NCBI GenBank assembly: GCA_020635135.1
Contig: JACKAJ010000015.1
Span: forward strand, 1,240,001-1,304,000
Source of the DNA: Halobacteriovoraceae bacterium
Lineage (GTDB): Bacteria; Bdellovibrionota; Bacteriovoracia; Bacteriovoracales; Bacteriovoracaceae
Direction: 5' to 3'
DNA: 64,000 bases
Part shown: piece after piece, positions 27,321 to 35,765 of the stretch
How the letters are laid out: each line of letters starts with the position of its first letter
Numbering within the stretch: the stretch's first letter is position 1
Notes under the pieces: model-generated
Told to the model about the DNA's origin: nothing
What the model saw: the letters and a program-made list of their open reading frames with translations, nothing else
Databases searched by the model: none
Made by a program: the position numbers and the translations under genes

Positions 27321-27370
27321 TGCCATCCTAACATAAATAAAAATGGGCTGTCATAGACTTTTGGGCCATT

Positions 27371-27763
27371 TTAGTGGCAGACAAAATTCGTCTGCTCTTC
27401 TCCGTCCAAATAGAATACCGTTTTCTCGGGGTCATCAAAGAAAACATGCATAGAAACTTCTATATCGTGAGAAGGCTTTGAGTGAAACTGCAGGAGATCA
27501 TCTGCATAATAGCCAGTTCCCTCAAGTTCAATATCCGGGACGAGATTACATGCTTCAAATAGTTGGAAACTATAATCAGAAGCATAGTGATATCCCTCTT
27601 CTTGATATTCATCACCAATGGGCTCGAGAACTATAGTTCGATTTCGAAATTCTTTGGTCAAAGTATCATACTCTTGGCAGACAACTCGCGGAGCTGCGAA
27701 GCTTAGCTGAGATGTGCCGAGGTAAATAGAAAGAGCGAAAGTTGCAATAATAGTTGATTTCAT
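27371..27763 (-). CDS. Small secreted protein, unknown function
   Basis: A 130-residue protein with a signal peptide ending near SFAAP. The mature chain (~105 residues) is acidic and beta-rich in appearance, with the first Cys about four residues in and the last Cys one residue from the C-terminus. This layout is shared by the proteins at 42584 and 45115. A hairpin overlapping its Shine-Dalgarno is annotated separately. No known family recognised. Confidence 0.75.
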   Translation of the reverse strand: MKSTIIATFALSIYLGTSQLSFAAPRVVCQEYDTLTKEFRNRTIVLEPIGDEYQEEGYHYASDYSFQLFEACNLVPDIELEGTGYYADDLLQFHSKPSHDIEVSMHVFFDDPEKTVFYLDGEEQTNFVCH

Positions 27764-27767
27764 AGTG

Positions 27768-27791
27768 TTCTCCAGGCTTTTATGCCGAGAA
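27768..27791 (-). promoter_or_regulatory. Hairpin covering the Shine-Dalgarno of the 27763 gene
   Basis: On the minus strand TTCTC (27791-27787) plus GGC (27786-27784) pair with GCC (27777-27775) plus GAGAA (27772-27768), leaving a TG bulge and a six-base loop. The GGAGA that would serve as ribosome-binding site lies in the 3' arm, ending four bases before the ATG. It could limit translation unless opened. Confidence 0.45.
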
Positions 27792-27910
27792 ATATATATT
27801 ATTTATACAACTCCCGAAAAGATGCATCGCGTTGGTTCTAAGTTAAGAATCCGTTAGAATTTACAGGGGCCCTGGCCAAGAAAGCCACAATAAAGCATAT
27901 TTAGCCCGAA

Positions 27911-29692
27911 ATGAAATTGCTAACTTTCACTCTATTGCTTGCACTCTCGCAAGCCGCTCTGGGATCGCAAATCGACGATCTTCTCAAGTGTATTAAAGAA
28001 AGCCGAATAGAATTTCACAACGACCTTACTGTTGCCTCTTTAAAAGCCGCCGCCAAAGTGCCCAAGGCCGCTGACCAGATGGCCGGAATTGGACTTTACT
28101 ATATCAATCTCAACCTTAAAGGCTTGAGACACATTGTTGTGGGTGGAAAAAAATCCAGTATCATCTTTGGAGATTTTCTTGAGATGGGTCTCAGTACTAA
28201 AAATAATTTTATCACCCCCAAACTCGTTGAGAAATTTGTCAATAACCTCGATCGATACAGTCGCTTTGCTGGACGCAAAGAAGAAACTGATATGTTGAAA
28301 AGTTTTTTTACAAAAATAGATGGTGAGGTCAGTTATTTGCCAAGAACCAAAGGCGATGCTCTCGAATTAGAAGCACGATTTCTTAAGGCCATTGATAAAA
28401 CCAACCCTGTTCAAAAATACTTTTTAGATAAGCTCACACACAAACTTTATCTCAGCTATAATTCCAACAAAACAATTCTTCAATCAATTGAAAAATACAA
28501 GTTTCTTCCTCAAACCGAAGAAGAAGCCGATCAATTTATAAACTTTTTACTTTTTATCGATTCCAAAACTCAACCAACCAAAGAAATACTTTTAGAAAAA
28601 TCTGCTCTTTTTATGAAATTTAATCGAGAACCCCCTGCGAAATGGTTTATGAGTTCAGACAATGAAATGGAAGTTTTTCACACCACTTATAAAAAGTTTT
28701 TAGAAATTGAAGATAAAAGAAAAAGCTTTCATACATCTCGTCTGCAATACCACCTCAAAGATAAGAAAACGATTGATGAAGCCAGAAGGCTCGCAAAAAG
28801 CGAAGAAGAAAACTATGTTAATCTCCGCTATACCTGCAAAGCCCGAGGAAACTCTCCTCAAAGAATTGCTTCTTCTGGGCTTTTTAGAAAGTATGCCTTT
28901 ATCCTAGGGCTCGTTTCTACAAGTTTTTTCTACACTATTCGCGGTGGTTTTGAGCAAAAAAAGGGATTTAAAATATTTGTTCACAATCTTCTTGTTTCCA
29001 TGTTCATGAATATTATTGGCCCTAAAATTATTATGGGCCGAAATTTTTCTAATGCTGAAAAACTTGTTAATAGCTATGTAGCCAAAAATGTCGGTGCTCT
29101 CATCGATGGTGTAACCTATGCTCAATTTATTGAAACTGAAGACCAGAAAGAAGGTTTTAATTACGAAAAATTCTTCAAAGACACCAACATGCAAGAAAAA
29201 ATTAAAGAAATTATTGATTTTCTTGAGCAAGATGAAGAAATTCGAGCACACTTAGCTGCTTTTAATAAAATCCCTCAAGAACAACTGACAAAAGAAAATA
29301 TTGAAGAATTCATGCTGGAAAGAAAACTTGATCCTAAAAGCATACAAGATGAAGATGATGAATTTTATATGCAACATATTGCCATGGCGATGGCCAAGAT
29401 GGACTACGAAGTAAGGCATGGAGGGCACCCCATTCACACCGGTTCGGAAGCTAAAGATCGAACAATCGCCAACAGTCTCTATGCGATTTTTGGAACAGTT
29501 AAAGCCGTTTGGGTTGGTACTTATCTTTACAGTGTTTTATGCCAAGGAGTGAACATTAACGGACGCGTCTACGGTGGCCGTGACAACCCTTCAGAAAATA
29601 CCAAGATTGCGACTGCCATCTTTTTTACCAACATTATTGGTTCAAGCTATCTCTATCGTCTTTGGTTATACACAGCAACTGGCCAAAAATAA
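27911..29692 (+). CDS. Large exported/membrane protein, unknown function
   Basis: A 593-residue protein with a signal peptide (MKLLTFTLLLALSQAALG), a long helical charged region to about residue 320, then several hydrophobic segments: KYAFILGLVSTSFFYTI, a stretch around LLVSMFMNIIG, and two near the end around AVWVGTYLYSVLC and IFFTNIIGSSYLYRLWLY. It looks like an envelope protein with a large periplasmic part and a C-terminal membrane bundle. I recognise no family. It ends 4 bp from a convergent lipoprotein gene. Confidence 0.75.
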   Translation: MKLLTFTLLLALSQAALGSQIDDLLKCIKESRIEFHNDLTVASLKAAAKVPKAADQMAGIGLYYINLNLKGLRHIVVGGKKSSIIFGDFLEMGLSTKNNFITPKLVEKFVNNLDRYSRFAGRKEETDMLKSFFTKIDGEVSYLPRTKGDALELEARFLKAIDKTNPVQKYFLDKLTHKLYLSYNSNKTILQSIEKYKFLPQTEEEADQFINFLLFIDSKTQPTKEILLEKSALFMKFNREPPAKWFMSSDNEMEVFHTTYKKFLEIEDKRKSFHTSRLQYHLKDKKTIDEARRLAKSEEENYVNLRYTCKARGNSPQRIASSGLFRKYAFILGLVSTSFFYTIRGGFEQKKGFKIFVHNLLVSMFMNIIGPKIIMGRNFSNAEKLVNSYVAKNVGALIDGVTYAQFIETEDQKEGFNYEKFFKDTNMQEKIKEIIDFLEQDEEIRAHLAAFNKIPQEQLTKENIEEFMLERKLDPKSIQDEDDEFYMQHIAMAMAKMDYEVRHGGHPIHTGSEAKDRTIANSLYAIFGTVKAVWVGTYLYSVLCQGVNINGRVYGGRDNPSENTKIATAIFFTNIIGSSYLYRLWLYTATGQK

Positions 29693-29695
29693 CCT

Positions 29696-30481
29696 TCAGT
29701 GACCAAATTTAAATTTTTCGACTTTTTTCTCGCGTGAATCCTCTGGAAAATTAGGTTCAAAGTTTTCACAGCCAGAAATGATTTTTGACTGTTCTTTTTT
29801 AACATGAACATATTCAGGAAAAGTTATAAAGTTACTAAGCACAGTATTGCTTTGAGAATTATAGAGGGCAATTTGGATATGGTATTTTCCAATAAGTGAA
29901 AAACCTCCGTTCACTTTATTTTGAGAGTAATGAGCTTTTTCCACAACACCATTAAACGTCTGGTTCGTTAAACCTAAATTGATATGTCGAAATGATTCGG
30001 GCTCAAAAGATTTTTCGATTTCAACTTCTTCTATAAATTTATCGTGATTTTGAACAGGACACTTTTCATGTTGATAACGTGGATCCGGATAAATTGAGGC
30101 ATACATCAAATAAAAACCTGAACGCTTTGCTTGCTTCATCCTAGAAGAATCTCGATAAGAAAAAGGAATATAAAAATTTTGAATTCTTCTCTGGCTCCCC
30201 CCTCTATCTTGAATGATGGAAAAGAGCCAAGAATCAAATCGGTACTTTGTAATCAATTCTTTTAAATGATCTGATTCAAACTGAGGGAGTGTAAAAATAA
30301 CAAGAACTCCCTTTGATAAAACTTCGAGCTTTTGCTTCCCAACATTCCAAGCAACATTTTCAGCACTATTGATTTCTAAAGGGTGAGGTGAAATAAAGTG
30401 CCCCCCTGAGATATTTTCTTTCACATCGCTAAACTTTGTGCACGAAAAGAGAATAAAAAATAAAAACAAAAATTGTTTCAT
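29696..30481 (-). CDS. Predicted lipoprotein, unknown function
   Basis: A 261-residue protein with a lipobox (LFSC) after a short hydrophobic signal (MKQFLFLFFILFSCTK). The rest is soluble with alternating beta-like hydrophobic pattern and a late Cys (SGCENF). No family recognised. It converges with the 593-residue membrane protein gene with almost no gap. Confidence 0.72.
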   Translation of the reverse strand: MKQFLFLFFILFSCTKFSDVKENISGGHFISPHPLEINSAENVAWNVGKQKLEVLSKGVLVIFTLPQFESDHLKELITKYRFDSWLFSIIQDRGGSQRRIQNFYIPFSYRDSSRMKQAKRSGFYLMYASIYPDPRYQHEKCPVQNHDKFIEEVEIEKSFEPESFRHINLGLTNQTFNGVVEKAHYSQNKVNGGFSLIGKYHIQIALYNSQSNTVLSNFITFPEYVHVKKEQSKIISGCENFEPNFPEDSREKKVEKFKFGH

Positions 30482-30539
30482 GGTTTAATAGTAATCAATG
30501 TCCGCTTTATGAGCAATTGATATTTTAAAGCTCTTAGTT

Positions 30540-32114
30540 TTATGTTTCGAAATAGTTGCGAAACGGTTCTGCTACCGTTTGAATTGACTTGAAACTTCCG
30601 CGCTCAGGAATAGGATAAATTTGATTAAAGCTCTTTACCTTTGTCTCTGAAAGTCTTTTGAACAATCTTGTTCTATCGAGCTCTCTAACATCTTTAATTC
30701 CTGCCGAACCAAGAATTTCTGAATAGGCGTGAATTGTTTGTTCATGGAAATTATAAATTCTTTTTGATTTATCACTGACATCTAAGCCTGCAACTAATTT
30801 TTTATCATGTGTTGCTATCCCTGTTGGACAGGAGTTTGAATTACACTCTAGTGCTTGGATGCATCCGAGCGCTAGCATCATGGCTCGAGCAGAATAGAAG
30901 GCATCTGCTCCTAAGGCAATTCCTCGGATGAGATCAAACCCGGTAATTGCTTTACCACTGGCAAAGATTTTAATTTTATCTCTAATATCAAAACCAATTA
31001 AAGTGTTTGAAACAAAGACCAAAGCATCGACGAGAGGTGATCCAATATAGTTAGTAAATTCTAAAGGCGCAGCTCCTGTTCCCCCTTCTCCTCCATCAAC
31101 AGTTATGAAATCAGGGTAGATTCCTGTTTCAATCATCGCCTGGCAAATTTCTATGAACTCAATATGACGGCCGATACATAGCTTAAAGCCTATTGGCTTT
31201 CCACCCGATAATTCTCGAAGCTTTGCTATGTAGTGACACATTTCTGTGGGATTTTTAAATGATGAATGTTTTGGGGGAGACACAACTGTTGTTCCTGGTT
31301 CCACGCAACGAATTTCCGCAATCTCTTTCGTGTTTTTGACAGCTGGAAGGATTCCTCCATGACCGGGCTTCGCCCCTTGAGAGATTTTTATTTCTATCAT
31401 TTTGACTGAAGGGAATTGTGATTTTTCCTCAAAGAGTTTTTCATCAAATTTTCCCGTAACCTTATCGCGACAACCAAAATAACCCGTTCCAATTTGCCAA
31501 ATAAGATCTCCCTCTGGCTTGAGGTGATAAGGTGAAAGCCCCCCCTCTCCAGTATTATGAGCAAACCCACCAAGTTTTGCTCCAATGTTAAGAGATAAAA
31601 TGGCATTTTTACTAAGGGCCCCGTAGCTCATCGCTGAAATATTAAGAATGCTTGCACTGTAAGGATACTTACAGGCTTCGCCTCCCACAAGAATTCGAGG
31701 ATTTTGATTAATTTCACTATACTCAAGAGGGCTGTTAGAGTGACTAATCCATTCATACCCTGCAGCATACACATTGAGCTGAGTACCAAAAGGAACTGTA
31801 TCTCTCACACGCTTTGCTCTTTGATAGACAATCGAGCGGTTCAAGCGATTTACCGGAGTTCCATCGACATCTGATTCAACAAAGTATTGATAAATTTTAG
31901 GTCGCAGAGCTTCAAAGATATAACGAATCCTACCAAGTAAAGGATAATTTTTTCTGATTGTGTGTTTTGTTTGAAAAATATCTCCAATCCCAATGATAAA
32001 GAGGATAAATATTGGAACAAACAAAATCAAAAAGTAGAGGTTGATGCTTGAAGCATAGGCAGATAGAATAACTGCCGGTACAAATAAAACCCAAAATTCA
32101 GTTCTCATGAACAT
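30540..32114 (-). CDS. Membrane-anchored glutamate synthase-domain (FMN) protein
   Basis: A 524-residue protein: two N-terminal hydrophobic segments (WVLFVPAVILSAYA and LYFLILFVPIFILFIIGIG), then a GltB-type FMN barrel with SYGALSKNAILSLN, GEGGLSPYH, GQGAKPGHGG-like ISQGAKPGHGG, VDGGEGGTGAAP, and a Cys cluster CIQALECNSNSCPTG equivalent to the 3Fe-4S site. The glutaminase and NADPH domains of full glutamate synthase are missing. Stand-alone proteins of this type are common, but their reaction is not settled. Confidence 0.88.
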   Translation of the reverse strand: MFMRTEFWVLFVPAVILSAYASSINLYFLILFVPIFILFIIGIGDIFQTKHTIRKNYPLLGRIRYIFEALRPKIYQYFVESDVDGTPVNRLNRSIVYQRAKRVRDTVPFGTQLNVYAAGYEWISHSNSPLEYSEINQNPRILVGGEACKYPYSASILNISAMSYGALSKNAILSLNIGAKLGGFAHNTGEGGLSPYHLKPEGDLIWQIGTGYFGCRDKVTGKFDEKLFEEKSQFPSVKMIEIKISQGAKPGHGGILPAVKNTKEIAEIRCVEPGTTVVSPPKHSSFKNPTEMCHYIAKLRELSGGKPIGFKLCIGRHIEFIEICQAMIETGIYPDFITVDGGEGGTGAAPLEFTNYIGSPLVDALVFVSNTLIGFDIRDKIKIFASGKAITGFDLIRGIALGADAFYSARAMMLALGCIQALECNSNSCPTGIATHDKKLVAGLDVSDKSKRIYNFHEQTIHAYSEILGSAGIKDVRELDRTRLFKRLSETKVKSFNQIYPIPERGSFKSIQTVAEPFRNYFET

Positions 32115-32137
32115 ATTCTAACAGGAATTATAATTTT

Positions 32138-32632
32138 ATGAAATCAGTGCAAACAAATTTCGAGTCCCCAATTGGTAACATTCTTATTGAAGCCAATGAT
32201 AACAAAATCACTTCAGTTCAATTGACTAAGAAAAAGGCTAAAGTTGATCAAGACAATAAGCTGACTAAAAAAGTGAAACGAGTATTAGATAGGTATTTCA
32301 AAACAAATAACTTTGAAGTTTTTAGTGAAATTAAGCCAACCGAAATTTCTTTTGAATTGGGTACTCCTTTTGAACAAAAGGTTTGGCACCAACTCCACAA
32401 ACTTAAAAAAGATCAACTTACGACTTATTCAGATTTAGCAAAAAAAGTAAATTCTCCAAAAGCTTTTCGCGCTGTTGGGCGTGCGGTTGGTAAAAACCCA
32501 TTTCTCATTCTAATACCCTGTCATCGAGTAATAGGAAAAAACAAAAGTCTTACTGGATTTAGTGCTGGTATCGAAAATAAAAAATACTTATTGGCTCACG
32601 AAGGATTGTTAGAATTTGTATCCGACAAGTAA
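32138..32632 (+). CDS. ogt: Methylated-DNA--[protein]-cysteine S-methyltransferase
   Basis: A 164-residue suicide DNA-repair protein. The active-site PCHRVI places the acceptor at Cys128, and the winged-helix segment with RAVGRAVGKNP precedes it. It removes O6-alkyl groups from guanine. There is no Ada-type regulatory domain. Its end overlaps the convergent barrel gene by 24 bases. Confidence 0.96.
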   Translation: MKSVQTNFESPIGNILIEANDNKITSVQLTKKKAKVDQDNKLTKKVKRVLDRYFKTNNFEVFSEIKPTEISFELGTPFEQKVWHQLHKLKKDQLTTYSDLAKKVNSPKAFRAVGRAVGKNPFLILIPCHRVIGKNKSLTGFSAGIENKKYLLAHEGLLEFVSDK

Positions 32633-33481
32633 TAACAAGTCTGTATGACTTTGAATAATACCATCGGCACTAAAGCTCCCACTTTCTTCTGGATTTGATC
32701 GTTCTGTTGAAAGGTATTTAATATAGCGATAACCAAGATCGACTCTAAAATTGAGGCTTTTTGAGAAATCAAAATTCAATCCCCCGCCTACACCAAAATT
32801 AAATCCTGTATAACTATCATTCCATGTTCCATTATATTCACCCGAGTAGTCCATCATGGTCACACCAATCCCACCACGCCCGTAGACGAGACCAGAAAAC
32901 TTATAAACAACATCGGTGTTGATTTCCATCACTGTTGAATCAAATTCTGTATTGTCTAAGTTTGTTGCCGACATTGTTCCACTGATTGAATAATTAAGTA
33001 AAGCAAGCAAACTAAAAGTATCACTAAAAGCATAATCGAGACCAAGACTTATCATATTGTGGTTACCAAAATCAGCGACTGCTCCACTCGAATCTTCGAG
33101 TTCTCCCATAATATAGAATCCAAGTCCTGCGTAAAAAGTCATTCCTCCCCCACCAGAAGATTTTGATCCTCCCTTAGAAGATTTTCCTCCACGACGAGAG
33201 CCGCCTCCACTTTTAACTTGATCCCCTTTCGCAACAGATCCTTCTACAATTTTTGCAATTCCGTATTTCCCAGAAACTTTAATGACTTTAATTTTACCAA
33301 CCTCATACCCGTCAGCATAAACTTTTAGAGTTCTTCCCTTTTTAGCCTTAACTCCACTGCGTGTAAAATAAACAGTGTTTCCCTTAACTTTCACAATCTT
33401 ATTGGGGAAAGCTAACGGAGTTAGAATTAAAAAAGTGTTTAAAATTAAAATAATTTTTTTAATAAAATTGGTAGTTTGCAT
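32609..33481 (-). CDS. Outer-membrane beta-barrel protein
   Basis: About 290 residues from the ATG at 33481, which begins a good signal peptide (TNFIKKIILILNTFLIL); an in-frame upstream start would put 13 odd residues ahead of it. After the signal come a ~60-residue SH3/OB-like beta segment, a Gly/Ser/Lys-rich linker (GGSRRGGKSSKGGSKSS), and a ~165-residue barrel of alternating aromatic strands ending in VGYKF, the C-terminal Phe typical of BAM substrates. Confidence 0.82.
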   Translation of the reverse strand: MQTTNFIKKIILILNTFLILTPLAFPNKIVKVKGNTVYFTRSGVKAKKGRTLKVYADGYEVGKIKVIKVSGKYGIAKIVEGSVAKGDQVKSGGGSRRGGKSSKGGSKSSGGGGMTFYAGLGFYIMGELEDSSGAVADFGNHNMISLGLDYAFSDTFSLLALLNYSISGTMSATNLDNTEFDSTVMEINTDVVYKFSGLVYGRGGIGVTMMDYSGEYNGTWNDSYTGFNFGVGGGLNFDFSKSLNFRVDLGYRYIKYLSTERSNPEESGSFSADGIIQSHTDLLLLVGYKF

Positions 33482-33540
33482 ACCAAAATTATATCGTGGA
33501 ACTGAGGAGAGAAGAAACAAGAGGAAAATTTTTAATCGTT

Positions 33541-34239
33541 TTAATTGATCTTTTCAGTTTCAGGTAATGTCCAGTCAATTGGTTGAATACCTAATCGTTT
33601 TAAATAATTATTTGCCTTAGAAAAATGATTGTTTCCCAAAAAGCCTCTGTGAGCAGAGAGTGGTGACGGGTGTGGAGATCGAAGAACGAGATGCTTTTTT
33701 TCATCGATCATTTTAGCTTTTTGCTGAGCCGAACTTCCCCACAAAAGAAAAACGAGATGCTCTTTTTCATTATTAAGAAGACTAATAATTTTATCCGTAA
33801 AAATTTCCCAACCTTTTCCTCGATGAGAACCCGCTTTCCCCTTTTCAACAGTCAATACAGTATTGAGAAGAAGAACACCTTGCTGGGCCCAAGATTTAAG
33901 ATAACCATGATTTCTCATAGGTATTTTCAAATCCCGATGAAGTTCTTTATAAATGTTTTGTAGTGAAGGAGGAATGCGAACTCCGGGTTTAACTGAAAAA
34001 CACATACCATGAGCTTGGCCTGGACCGTGATAAGGATCTTGACCAATAATCACAACTTTTATCTTATCAAAGGGCGTTTCATTTAAGGCCGAGAAAATTT
34101 CATTTCCTTTCGGATAGATAACTTTCTTTTTCTTCGCTTCATCAACTAAAAACTCTCGTAAATTAGTCATGTAAGATGCTTGAAACTCAGTTTTCAAGTG
34201 CTTAAGCCATGAATCATCAATTTGAACTTTGCCGGATAT
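33541..34239 (-). CDS. ung: Uracil-DNA glycosylase, apparently started at AUA
   Basis: A family 1 glycosylase with GQDPYHGPGQAHG (catalytic Asp) and HPSPLSAHRGF (catalytic His). The family's N-terminal helix is present upstream of the first TTG (34197): in frame it reads IDDSWLKHLKTEF. The frame is closed by TAG at 34252-34254 and contains no ATG, GTG or TTG between. AGAGGAG (34253-34247) sits 7 bases before an ATA at 34239-34237, which I take as the start (232 residues). A start at the TTG would cut off 14 conserved residues and has no Shine-Dalgarno. Confidence 0.9.
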   Translation of the reverse strand: MSGKVQIDDSWLKHLKTEFQASYMTNLREFLVDEAKKKKVIYPKGNEIFSALNETPFDKIKVVIIGQDPYHGPGQAHGMCFSVKPGVRIPPSLQNIYKELHRDLKIPMRNHGYLKSWAQQGVLLLNTVLTVEKGKAGSHRGKGWEIFTDKIISLLNNEKEHLVFLLWGSSAQQKAKMIDEKKHLVLRSPHPSPLSAHRGFLGNNHFSKANNYLKRLGIQPIDWTLPETEKIN

Positions 34240-34273
34240 AGTTTTGCTCCTCTATTAAGCTAAAATAGTGGTT

Positions 34274-35005
34274 ATGAGGGATTTAAGTAAAAATTTCAAT
34301 TATCGTCAAGACTACTATTTTGCCATCTATCTTCTATTCGCTCTTATGGCCTGTTTTGAAATAAATCTTATCCTCGAAGTCATTTATGGAGGTATTACAG
34401 GATTTCATTTCACCATTGTTTTCATTGCATCACTTATATTTTTCAAGTTTTATCATGATGCTCTTAAAAATTTAATGTACACATTTTGGGGACTTACTAG
34501 CATTTTTCTTTTTGTGAATATTTATTTTTTTCTTTCATCGCTCACAAGTAACTATTATCAAAATCACAGTACCATTACTTTTATAATGTTAGTCATTCAC
34601 CTTTCCATAATCTACTTGGCTTCTTCTCCTGTGTATTACCCACGAGTTTCTTGGTGGGAATACGACTTTCGCTACCGAGCCGATATTGAAATCACGACTA
34701 TTGTAGAAAGCGAAGAGGCTTCCGCCCGGCTAACAGATCTGAGGCGGGGAGGTGGAAGCATTGTTTCCTTTGATCAACTTGAGCTTGGAACAAAAATAAG
34801 AATTAAATTTAATTTCAATGATCGCGACTACAACTTTCCACTCATTATTGGCTCTCGAGCTCAATCAATCCCAGGTCGCCCTATTTCTTATGGGGTTAAG
34901 TTTATTCTCGATAATCAAATTACCCAGGACAACTATCAAATATTTCTGCATCAATGGAAGTCGCGTTCGCAAGTTGCTCTTGCCAATAAGTTCAATGAAC
35001 AATAA
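34274..35005 (+). CDS. Four-helix membrane protein with PilZ-like domain
   Basis: About 243 residues. Residues ~15-135 contain four hydrophobic helices; the cytoplasmic C-terminal part resembles a degenerate PilZ domain (YRADIEI, then DLRRGGGSIVS in place of DxSxxG). This is the layout of membrane-tethered c-di-GMP sensors, but ligand binding is uncertain as the motif is altered. A GTG at 34268 is an alternative start two codons upstream. It lies 8 bp before tadA. Confidence 0.65.
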   Translation: MRDLSKNFNYRQDYYFAIYLLFALMACFEINLILEVIYGGITGFHFTIVFIASLIFFKFYHDALKNLMYTFWGLTSIFLFVNIYFFLSSLTSNYYQNHSTITFIMLVIHLSIIYLASSPVYYPRVSWWEYDFRYRADIEITTIVESEEASARLTDLRRGGGSIVSFDQLELGTKIRIKFNFNDRDYNFPLIIGSRAQSIPGRPISYGVKFILDNQITQDNYQIFLHQWKSRSQVALANKFNEQ

Positions 35006-35013
35006 AAGAAGCT

Positions 35014-35496
35014 ATGGAATTTAATGATATTTTATGGAAAATGGAAAACGCCCTTCGAGAAGCTGAAACAGCTTACAAGCAAGGTGAAGTTCCAGTCGGT
35101 GCTTTAGTCGCCGATCTTCACGGCACAATTCTATCATCCGCCTACAATCAAAAAGAAAAAGATAAAGATGCTTCAGCCCATGCAGAGCTCATCGCATTGC
35201 GAGCTGCTGCTAAAAAGAAAAAAGATTGGAGACTTACTGATTGTGTGCTTTTTGTCACTCTTGAGCCTTGCCCTATGTGCCTCTCCGCGATTCTTCAGTA
35301 TCGACTAGCGAAAGTCATCTTTGGAGCGTATGACCCTAAAGGCGGGGCTATTAGTTTGGGCTATGAATTTCATAAAGACCCTCGGCTTAATCACACTTTC
35401 GATGTCATGGGTGGGGTTTTGCACTATGAATGCTCTCAGCTTATTTCAAATTTTTTTAAGGAACGTCGAGCACAGTATCAAAACATTAATTCCTAG
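35014..35496 (+). CDS. tadA: tRNA-specific adenosine deaminase
   Basis: A 160-residue deaminase with HAE at residues 56-58 and PCPMC at 85-89, the zinc site of TadA. It converts A34 to inosine in tRNA-Arg(ACG), allowing that tRNA to read CGU, CGC and CGA. The matching tRNA-Arg(ACG) gene is also in this window at 45768-45844. Confidence 0.95.
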   Translation: MEFNDILWKMENALREAETAYKQGEVPVGALVADLHGTILSSAYNQKEKDKDASAHAELIALRAAAKKKKDWRLTDCVLFVTLEPCPMCLSAILQYRLAKVIFGAYDPKGGAISLGYEFHKDPRLNHTFDVMGGVLHYECSQLISNFFKERRAQYQNINS

Positions 35497-35504
35497 ACTT
35501 ATAA

Positions 35505-35533
35505 TTGGGGATTCGCTAAAAAGTTATTGTAAT
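35505..35533 (+). promoter_or_regulatory. Possible sigma-70 promoter of tRNA-Ser
   Basis: TTGGGG (35505-35510), 17 bases, TGTAAT (35528-35533). The -10 matches 5 of 6 and the -35 matches 3 of 6 consensus positions. A start near 35540 would give a ~7-nt leader before the tRNA. Confidence 0.45.
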
Positions 35534-35546
35534 TCTATGCTTTTAC

Positions 35547-35636
35547 GGAGAGTTGGCCGAGTGGTTTAAGGCGCACGCTTGGAAAGCGTGTAACGGGGAA
35601 ACTCGTTCGAGGGTTCGAATCCCTTGCTCTCCGCCA
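35547..35636 (+). tRNA. tRNA-Ser (GGA)
   Basis: A 90-nt class II tRNA with seven-pair acceptor stem GGAGAGT/GCTCTCC-type pairing, a long variable arm (AACGGGGAAACTCGTT), T-loop TTCGAAT and an encoded CCA end. The anticodon at 35581-35583 is GGA, which reads UCC and UCU. The 3' end is followed by direct repeats of its terminal GCCATTTG. Confidence 0.96.
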
Positions 35637-35645
35637 TTTGATAGA

Positions 35646-35675
35646 GCCATTTGGTGCCAGGCCATTTGGTGCCAG
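35646..35675. repeat. Tandem 15-bp repeat after tRNA-Ser
   Basis: GCCATTTGGTGCCAG occurs twice in tandem (35646-35660, 35661-35675). Its first eight bases, GCCATTTG, also form the tRNA end and flank (35633-35640), so the octamer occurs three times at intervals of 13 and 15 bp. Confidence 0.8.
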
Positions 35676-35710
35676 GTACACACCCCACTGCAACAGGTAC
35701 CTGGCACCTG
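35668..35710. repeat. REP-like inverted repeat, left flank copy
   Basis: GGTGCCAGGTAC (35668-35679) and GTACCTGGCACC (35697-35708) form a 12-bp perfect stem with a 17-nt loop. The segment 35677-35710 recurs as a direct repeat at 37607-37640 with one mismatch. Stems of this GGTACCTGGCACC type resemble REP elements mobilised by REP-associated tyrosine transposases; no transposase gene is present here. Confidence 0.75.
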
Positions 35711-35765
35711 CTAGAAGAGTTATACCTCTTGACACAAATCCGGATTTGGCGTTAAAATTCTGATT

